Assembly: GCA_017543645.1 (NCBI GenBank)
Contig: JAFYFR010000086.1
Location: 1-9,641, forward strand
Reading direction: 5' to 3'
Source of the DNA: Bacteroidales bacterium
GTDB lineage: Bacteria > Bacteroidota > Bacteroidia > Bacteroidales > UBA3824
Length of the DNA stretch: 9,641 bases
Under the pieces are notes generated by a model. That model saw only the letters and a program-made list of their open reading frames with translations, did not search any database and was not told the DNA's origin. The translations under genes were made by a program, and so were the position numbers. Numbering within the stretch: the stretch's first letter is position 1; each line of letters begins with the position of its first letter. Positions 1-5,200 of the stretch are shown here, piece by piece.

Positions 1-1
1 A

Positions 2-1507
2 CAAATACAGTTGATAAAACTGTTGGAGATACCTACTATACAGTTAGAGCAGCGAATCAAACGCGAGATTGAGGAGAATCCCGTGCTCGAAGAGGGCGGC
101 GAGGATATGGACGATAACACCCGCAGCACCGACGATTATTCCTCCGACCACGAAGGCGACGACGATTCTCTTGATGGTCCCGAATATGATGAGCCTGAGC
201 GCGATATCAACGACGACTACAACGACGACGAGTTTAAAAAAACTCAGAGCGACGAGGAGTTTACCGTGGAGGATTATCTCGAAGACGATGACACTCCGAA
301 TTATCGCCTAAATTCAAATAATTACAGCGATGATGACGACGACCGCCGCTCCGACATTCCTTATTCTTCGGGTAATTCGCTCCACGAGTATCTGCTTTCG
401 CAACTCGGTCTCGGCGTAATGAACGAGGATGAGCAACTGCTTGCAGAATACATTATCGGCAATATTGACGAGGACGGTTATCTCCGCCGCGATATTGAAA
501 ACATTGTTGACGATATTGCATTTACGGCTGGATACGAAACCACCGAAAAGGAACTTCTGAAAATTCTCACTATTATTCAAGATTTTGACCCCGCAGGTGT
601 GGGCGCACGTGATTTGCGCGAGTGCCTTATGTTGCAAGTTATGCGCAACTACCGCTCGCAAAAGGGCGACAAAACCATTCTTAAATTTGAATACCTCATT
701 CTCAAAGAGTTTTTTGAAGAATTTTCTAAAAAGCATTACGATAAGATACTTTCTAAAACTGATATAACCGAAAAACAGTTGAAACAGGCTGTTGAGGATA
801 TTACACGTTTAAATCCCAAACCGGGAAGTATTTTTGCACCGCAACTCTCAAAAAGTACTCAGCATATCATTCCCGACTTTATTTTGGAAGATCACGACGG
901 CGATTTTATTCTCCATCTAAATTCCAAAAACGTTCCCGAACTGCGTATCAACCGCACATACGCTGATATGATTGACAGCGCAGGTAAGTCGAAGGGTAAT
1001 AAGAAAGATAAGGAAACTTTACTCTTTGTAAAGCAGAAACTCGACAGCGCAAAATGGTTTATTGAGGCTATCAAGCAGCGTCAAAATACCCTTATGATAA
1101 CCATGCAGGCTATCCTCGACTATCAGAAAGAGTATTTTGAAGACGGCGACGAAACCAAGTTGAAGCCAATGATTCTCAAAACCATAGCCGATGCCACAGG
1201 TTTCGACATTTCCACCATTTCGCGTGTGGCAAACAGCAAGTATATTCAAACTCACTTTGGTATTTTCCCCTTGAAATTCTTCTTTTCCGAAGGAATGCAA
1301 ACCACCGATGGCGATGAGGTTTCTACCCGCGAAATCAAGAAGATACTCAAAGAGTGCATCGACAACGAGAGCAAACGTCAGCCTCTTACCGACGAAAAAC
1401 TCGCCAAGATTCTCCAACAGCGTGGCTATCAGATTGCACGCCGCACAGTGGCAAAATATCGCGAGCAGATGAATATACTTGTGGCACGCCTTAGAAAAGA
1501 ATTGTAA
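2..1507 (+). CDS. rpoN: RNA polymerase sigma-54 factor RpoN (5' end outside window)
   Basis: Sigma-54 directs core RNA polymerase to -24/-12 promoters and needs AAA+ activators to open DNA. The frame is open to the left edge (it begins QIQLIKLLEIPTIQLEQRI), which matches the end of sigma-54 region I, so the TTG at 11 is not the start and only some N-terminal residues are missing. Numbering from that TTG codon: region I tail about 1-28; an Asp/Glu-rich region II about 30-118; core-binding domain about 120-310, with the typical stretch DPAGVGARDLRECL near 196; DNA-binding region with a helix-turn-helix near 390-425 (TGFDISTISRVANSKYIQT); and the signature RpoN box ARRTVAKYRE at 476-485 (bases 1436-1465), 13 residues before the stop. 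No break or missing motif is visible. The stop overlaps the next gene's ATG (TAATG), suggesting co-transcription and translational coupling. Its promoter lies outside the window. Confidence 0.97.
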   Translation, partial: QIQLIKLLEIPTIQLEQRIKREIEENPVLEEGGEDMDDNTRSTDDYSSDHEGDDDSLDGPEYDEPERDINDDYNDDEFKKTQSDEEFTVEDYLEDDDTPNYRLNSNNYSDDDDDRRSDIPYSSGNSLHEYLLSQLGLGVMNEDEQLLAEYIIGNIDEDGYLRRDIENIVDDIAFTAGYETTEKELLKILTIIQDFDPAGVGARDLRECLMLQVMRNYRSQKGDKTILKFEYLILKEFFEEFSKKHYDKILSKTDITEKQLKQAVEDITRLNPKPGSIFAPQLSKSTQHIIPDFILEDHDGDFILHLNSKNVPELRINRTYADMIDSAGKSKGNKKDKETLLFVKQKLDSAKWFIEAIKQRQNTLMITMQAILDYQKEYFEDGDETKLKPMILKTIADATGFDISTISRVANSKYIQTHFGIFPLKFFFSEGMQTTDGDEVSTREIKKILKECIDNESKRQPLTDEKLAKILQQRGYQIARRTVAKYREQMNILVARLRKEL

Positions 1508-2115
1508 TGGAGCGCGCGGCCAAGATACTGTCGGTATTAACCTACCCGTTTTTAATGCCTTTTTACGCATTCTCTGTGTTTTACGGCATGGAGCGGCAGG
1601 CTTATTATTATTCAGTGGAAACGTCACTCTATTATTATAGCTTTGTCTTTCTGCTTATGGTGATTATTCCTTTGTACGTGTGTTATGTGTTTAAGAAGGT
1701 GGATGTGTTCTCCTCGGTTTCGCCGGTGAATATTGTTTCGAAGGTTTCTGTAATCCTCGTAATGCTTTTGGCTAACGTTCTTTTGTACTTTTTAATGCGC
1801 AACGAAAACTTCTCCTCGCATGGTGTTTTTGCTATATTTCAGCTTTTTATCATTCTCTCGCTGATATGTCTGATTCAGTTCAGAAGATATATTCTAAACC
1901 CTTATGCGCTGTTTTGCGGCGGTTTGTCTGGTTTTATTATACTTCTAGGACATATTACGGGTGCAGATGTCTTCTGGCCTTTCTGTTTCTCTGTTTTTTT
2001 GTTTGCGGTTACAGCTTTTGTTAGAATGTCCATCGAAAAACTTCCTTTTAATAATATTGTCTCCGCCTATTGTGTTGGAATTTTGGTAGGCTTGGTGCTT
2101 ATGTGTTTCTATTAA
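1507..2115 (+). CDS. Multi-pass inner-membrane protein coupled to rpoN, possibly a degenerate PAP2-like protein
   Basis: This 202-residue protein is very hydrophobic, with about six or seven membrane spans near residues 9-27, 42-62, 78-97, 108-124, 135-151, 154-172 and 184-201. The start is fixed by the ATG that overlaps the rpoN stop by one base. The beginning (ILSVLTYPFLMPFYAF) and the C-terminal pattern (Gly-rich span, then RMSIEKLP, then a last Gly-rich span) resemble small Bacteroidota membrane proteins often labelled PAP2-related; this is recalled, not searched. I do not see the PAP2 catalytic signatures (KX6RP, PSGH, SRX5HX3D), so no phosphatase activity should be assumed. Base composition is more AT-rich than rpoN, as expected for a Leu/Phe/Tyr-rich membrane protein. 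Coupling to rpoN suggests shared expression, not necessarily shared function. The CDS is well supported; the role is unknown. Confidence 0.85.
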   Translation: MERAAKILSVLTYPFLMPFYAFSVFYGMERQAYYYSVETSLYYYSFVFLLMVIIPLYVCYVFKKVDVFSSVSPVNIVSKVSVILVMLLANVLLYFLMRNENFSSHGVFAIFQLFIILSLICLIQFRRYILNPYALFCGGLSGFIILLGHITGADVFWPFCFSVFLFAVTAFVRMSIEKLPFNNIVSAYCVGILVGLVLMCFY

Positions 2116-2120
2116 AAAAA

Positions 2121-2151
2121 CGGCTCGTTACAGAAATCTGTAACAGAGCCG
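2121..2151 (-). terminator. Rho-independent terminator between convergent operons
   Basis: The 13-base arm CGGCTCGTTACAG (2121-2133), loop AAAT and arm CTGTAACAGAGCCG (2138-2151) form a 13-bp stem with one bulged A at 2145. Bases 2114-2120 are seven A's, so on the minus strand the stem is followed directly by seven T's, the canonical form. It therefore ends the minus-strand operon after the 573-aa gene. On the plus strand it lies 6 bp after the stop of the 202-aa gene but lacks a following T tract, so termination of the rpoN operon there would be weaker. Confidence 0.88.
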
Positions 2152-2175
2152 CCAATATGAAAAACACTCCTATTA

Positions 2176-3897
2176 TTATTCTCCGCAAGTTATTTTTACA
2201 GAACCGTAGTCCCATTCGTTCATGTTTTCAGTGCTCCATTTGCGGCAGCTTTTGGGATAGTTAGCTTCGAATTCGGGTTTGAATGTCTTTGTGCAGACAT
2301 CCTTGATTCTCGCCTCGTCTTTCCATTTAACATTGTTGATGAGCGCGGGACCAGTAACGTCTAAAACAATTTTGCCTGTAAAGTTGGGTTGACTATATAT
2401 CGTAAGGTGTGTACCTTTGTCAACTGCTATTGCATCAAATGTATACTGAACTGCATTCGGGAACGCTGCCTGATTGCTCGGATACATTCCGTCGCCAACA
2501 TATTCGCCGTATTTGTCAGGCTTGTAAATTTGTGATATGTGTCCGGGAATTTCTGTGTCGGAAAGCAGTGTGCCGGAGAAATGTACGCCGCAGTTTTTGC
2601 GTGCCTTGGTGTGCATAGCCTCAATTATAAACAGCGGTATATCTCTTTTTGCCTGATTGTCAAGGTTGGTAACTTTGGCGTTTTTGATAGTCTGGTCGTT
2701 TTTCACATATCCGCCCTTAGATGCCTCTATTGACAATTTGTCTTCGGGTTTGAGGTTCGGCACTATGAAACAGCCTTCGTTGTTGGAATACTCTGTTGTA
2801 ATTTTTTTGCCGTTTATGTAAATTACATTGGCTACACCGGCGATGGGTTTCTGCGTGGTGGCGTTCACGTCGCGGAAAATCATGTTTTCGGTTTTCGGAC
2901 GCATATACAGCGTGCGTTGCTCATCAGAGAGTTTTTGATATTTAAGAACCTGATACTCTGCTGAGGCGGTATCGTAATAGTATATTTTGGTAAGGTCGAT
3001 TTTGATGTTTTTCACAAGACTGATGCTGTCGAAACATCCTTTACCTACGCCATTGGTATTGGTGGTCATTTCCAATCTGTTACCATTTGTTGTTACAAGT
3101 GTTGCTTTAACTCCGGGGATAACTTGTTTAGATTCGAGGTCTTTTACTGTGAAAGAGATCATTCCTTTGCCGGGTTTTAGTCTGAGTGTACGTCCAAACT
3201 CGCCTTTGAGCAGTGATTCTATATCGCTGTTGATGGTGTCAGGGGCGTAACCTTCTTTGTTGGCAATCACTAAGATATTGGCGCATACGGGTGTCTGGTC
3301 GAATACCGCGTATCCTCCGGGGTCGCTTGTATGGTTTTCGTTACGGTTTACCGCTCCTGAAATCACAGCCACCACATCGGCATCTGGAATGGGCTCGTTG
3401 TCGTCGGCATCGATAACCTTAAAGTCTATGTCGAAACCTTTGAATCCTATTTCGATTTTTTCTGGAAACAGCGAGTTGAGCGGACTAAATGCAGGATTTA
3501 TGGTGTCGCCAGCAAGGCAGCCTCCAATTGCCGACGCCTCAGTGGATTCCGCCCCGAAGAAAAGAGCTTGAAATAAAGTATATTTTACATTTGTAAACAA
3601 TGCTTCACCTTTTTCATCAGTTTCGTTTTCGTATTTGATAGTGTCGGCGGTAAAAAGTCCGAATGGTGAAAACCTGATTAAGTCGTGTCTTATATATTTG
3701 AAGTTGACATTGATTTGCGGAACCGTTTCGCCAGTAGCTTCTGCCACAGCCTTGAATGCCACGTCCTTCGACATGGGCAATAGCAACAGCAACGGTAGCA
3801 GCAATAGCAGCAGAAGCCACCACGGTTTTCTGCCTTTGATTTTAACCACATATTCCGCTTCGGATTCACTGTAGGTATATTTTCCTGAGCCTTCCAT
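2176..3897 (-). CDS. Single-pass exported protein with Ig-like repeats and a C-terminal beta/gamma-crystallin-like domain
   Basis: Last gene of the minus-strand operon, 573 residues, no recognised name. A short cytoplasmic head (1-25, ending KIKGRKPWW) leads into one Leu/Pro-rich TM at about 26-41. Basic residues before it predict N-in/C-out, with residues 42-573 outside the cytoplasm. Then come: a segment at about 60-145 with one beta repeat; carboxypeptidase-regulatory/Ig-like units at about 151-242 (DNEPIPDADV), 246-335 (SKQVIPGVKA) and 340-428 (TQKPIAGVAN), each showing the usual D-x-[Q/P]-IPG/A-V and G-x-F pattern; and a C-terminal domain from about 436. Inside the last, LTIYSQPNFTGKI near 498-510 resembles a beta/gamma-crystallin Greek-key motif, followed by GPALINNVKWK. 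Eight cysteines after the TM could pair. There is no catalytic motif, so a binding or structural role is the best guess. The ATG at 3897 is the only sensible start before the TM. The gene follows a 93-bp gap containing an inverted repeat and ends before the shared terminator. Confidence 0.9.
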   Translation of the reverse strand: MEGSGKYTYSESEAEYVVKIKGRKPWWLLLLLLLPLLLLLPMSKDVAFKAVAEATGETVPQINVNFKYIRHDLIRFSPFGLFTADTIKYENETDEKGEALFTNVKYTLFQALFFGAESTEASAIGGCLAGDTINPAFSPLNSLFPEKIEIGFKGFDIDFKVIDADDNEPIPDADVVAVISGAVNRNENHTSDPGGYAVFDQTPVCANILVIANKEGYAPDTINSDIESLLKGEFGRTLRLKPGKGMISFTVKDLESKQVIPGVKATLVTTNGNRLEMTTNTNGVGKGCFDSISLVKNIKIDLTKIYYYDTASAEYQVLKYQKLSDEQRTLYMRPKTENMIFRDVNATTQKPIAGVANVIYINGKKITTEYSNNEGCFIVPNLKPEDKLSIEASKGGYVKNDQTIKNAKVTNLDNQAKRDIPLFIIEAMHTKARKNCGVHFSGTLLSDTEIPGHISQIYKPDKYGEYVGDGMYPSNQAAFPNAVQYTFDAIAVDKGTHLTIYSQPNFTGKIVLDVTGPALINNVKWKDEARIKDVCTKTFKPEFEANYPKSCRKWSTENMNEWDYGSVKITCGE

Positions 3898-3926
3898 AAT
3901 TTGTTTTTGATTATTATATTAATAAT

Positions 3927-3985
3927 GTAGAGACGTGCCAAGGCGCGTCTCAAATTAATAGAGACGCGCCTTGGCACGTCTCTAC
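3927..3985. repeat. Perfect 25-bp inverted repeat with nested near-palindromes (REP/MITE-like)
   Basis: The left arm 3927-3951 (GTAGAGACGTGCC then AAGGCGCGTCTC) is the exact reverse complement of the right arm 3961-3985; the spacer is AAATTAATA. Each arm is also close to palindromic: GAGACGTGCC and GGCGCGTCTC pair with a single T/G mismatch across a central AA. The DNA can thus form one 25-bp hairpin or two small hairpins. It sits in the intergenic gap between the 388-aa gene stop and the 573-aa gene start. No T tract follows on the minus strand, so it is not a canonical terminator; mRNA processing, partial attenuation or a dispersed palindromic element are more likely. A weak Bacteroidota-type promoter match overlaps it on the minus strand: TTTG at 3954-3951, 21 bases, then TACATTAT at 3929-3922 (TAnnTTTG expected, last two bases wrong). 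Confidence 0.92.
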
Positions 3986-3990
3986 GTGGA

Positions 3991-5157
3991 TTATTTTTTG
4001 GCCTTTGCCTCCACAACTGCTCCTAAAGGAACGTCCTCGAGTTCGCAGTATCCTTCGGCATCGGTGAAGAGTGTTTTGGTGATTCCGTTATATTTTACTA
4101 TCACTTCTGCGCTCTTTACCACGTTGTTTTTCTCGTCGATAACCTTGAAACGCATTTTGCGTGCCGGCGGTGGCGGCGGAGGGGGAGGGGGAAGCACCTC
4201 TTTTATCTGTATTACAATTGGATACTTTTCTATTTTACGGTCGGATACAAATGTGTTGTTGTTTTCCTTTCCTGCCTCGGTTTCTTGGTAAGCCAACACT
4301 GTTACGCCGTTTTTAACCTTTTTGAGTGTCATGTGTCCGTCGGCGTCGGAGATGGCTTTTATCTTTTGATTGTTATAATCGAATATAAATTCTCTGCCGC
4401 TGAGAGGATTCTTGTTCTGGTCGGTAACTTCAAAGAGCATATCGCCTTTGGGCGTTACCTTTATTGTGTACGCGCCGTCCTCGTAGCATGTGAAGCCCTG
4501 CATGTTGATTTTCTGGTCGCCGTCGGGTTCAAAGGCCTTGATATACGAGTCTTCTTTGATTTTTTCGAGGACTATGATACCGTTTTCGTCTGATTTGGCG
4601 GATAATGGCTTGCCTTCGTACTCGAAAATAATATCCTCAAACGGAGCAATTGCAAGGTCGTCGCTGTAAACAACTGTAAACTTCATGGGAATTTTACGTG
4701 TATTCAGAATTTTGTAAAGTAAACCTTTCTCTGCGCCAGGAGTGTCGAGTACGAATCCCCATTCGGCAATCACAACTTTGGTTTCGCCGTTTTTGCGTAT
4801 CATGTATACGTCGTTCATGCCGGGAATTTCGATGCACTTGTACATCATATCGGTGATAGACTGATCGTTAAACTCTTTTACCTTGTCTAAGAGTTTTTTG
4901 ATGCTTGCCGAAAGGATGTCGCGGGCAACGCTTTGGTCTTCCTCGCTGAGGTGGTCGTAGCAAACGCCCTTGCCGTCGTAGCTCGACGCCCACGCTATTT
5001 TTGCGCCGTTTTCCAAAATTATTGGCTCGGCGAATATCTTGTACTCGTCGCTTGTGGGGAAGGTAGCCTTTATCTGGTTGTATACACCTTTGGCTGTTTC
5101 CGCCGCTCCGAGCATATAGCGTATGTTGTTGAGGTCTTTTGTTGCTATAATGTTCAT
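3991..5157 (-). CDS. Soluble modular protein: N-terminal domain shared with the 840-aa protein, Ig-like units, polyproline tract
   Basis: 388 residues with no signal peptide or TM, so cytoplasmic by prediction. Residues 1-150 form a domain I do not recognise but which is clearly homologous to the start of the 840-aa protein: shared points include YNQIK (26-30), EYKIFAEPI near 38, KIAW near 53, a charged helix with SEEDQ near 71, CIEIP at 108-112, a V-Y-M-I/I-F-R-I strand, and WGF at 133-135. Next come Ig-like units at about 158-235 and 239-320, then nine prolines (323-331), then a last unit from 335 with KTLFTDAEGYCELEDVPLG. The protein stops at KAKK, apparently before that unit's last strands. 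The ATG at 5157 gives an N-terminus comparable in length to the paralogous domain. The gene follows the 840-aa gene by 43 bp with no promoter-like match, so it belongs to the same operon. Function unknown; a cytoplasmic scaffold or adaptor is a guess. Confidence 0.9.
   Translation of the reverse strand: MNIIATKDLNNIRYMLGAAETAKGVYNQIKATFPTSDEYKIFAEPIILENGAKIAWASSYDGKGVCYDHLSEEDQSVARDILSASIKKLLDKVKEFNDQSITDMMYKCIEIPGMNDVYMIRKNGETKVVIAEWGFVLDTPGAEKGLLYKILNTRKIPMKFTVVYSDDLAIAPFEDIIFEYEGKPLSAKSDENGIIVLEKIKEDSYIKAFEPDGDQKINMQGFTCYEDGAYTIKVTPKGDMLFEVTDQNKNPLSGREFIFDYNNQKIKAISDADGHMTLKKVKNGVTVLAYQETEAGKENNNTFVSDRKIEKYPIVIQIKEVLPPPPPPPPPARKMRFKVIDEKNNVVKSAEVIVKYNGITKTLFTDAEGYCELEDVPLGAVVEAKAKK
4165..4191 (-). 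other. Run of nine proline codons
   Basis: Nine consecutive Pro codons (residues 323-331 of the 388-aa protein) join two Ig-like units. Such a run forms a stiff PPII rod and typically needs EF-P for efficient translation. The plus (template) strand here is a G-rich stretch of GG to GGGGG runs. Codon use is mixed (CCC, CCT, CCG, CCA), so the tract is not a simple trinucleotide repeat. Confidence 0.9.
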
Positions 5158-5200
5158 GATATTCAGGTTTTTATGTTGATTAATGTGTGTACTTGGATTA

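Noticed and set aside
1019..1627. 202-codon open frame antisense to the end of rpoN
   Set aside because: It overlaps the conserved RpoN DNA-binding region including the RpoN box; no recognisable protein features.
3927..3985. Inverted repeat as a rho-independent terminator splitting the operon
   Set aside because: No T tract follows the stem on the minus strand; the six T's on the plus-strand side begin nine bases away, inside the coding end of the 388-aa gene.
3927..3985. Inverted repeat as part of a CRISPR array or integron attC site
   Set aside because: Only one element, no regularly spaced copies, no adjacent cas or integrase genes.
3973..3990. TGGCACG in the palindrome (3972-3978 plus, 3940-3934 minus) as a sigma-54 -24 box, tempting beside rpoN
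   Set aside because: The required GC ten bases after the GG is absent on both strands (CG on the plus strand, CA on the minus strand), so there is no -12 element.
5158..5200. Possible internal promoter between the 840-aa and 388-aa genes
   Set aside because: No TTTG / TAnnTTTG pair on the minus strand in this gap or in the 30-bp gap at 7724-7753; a single transcript explains both.
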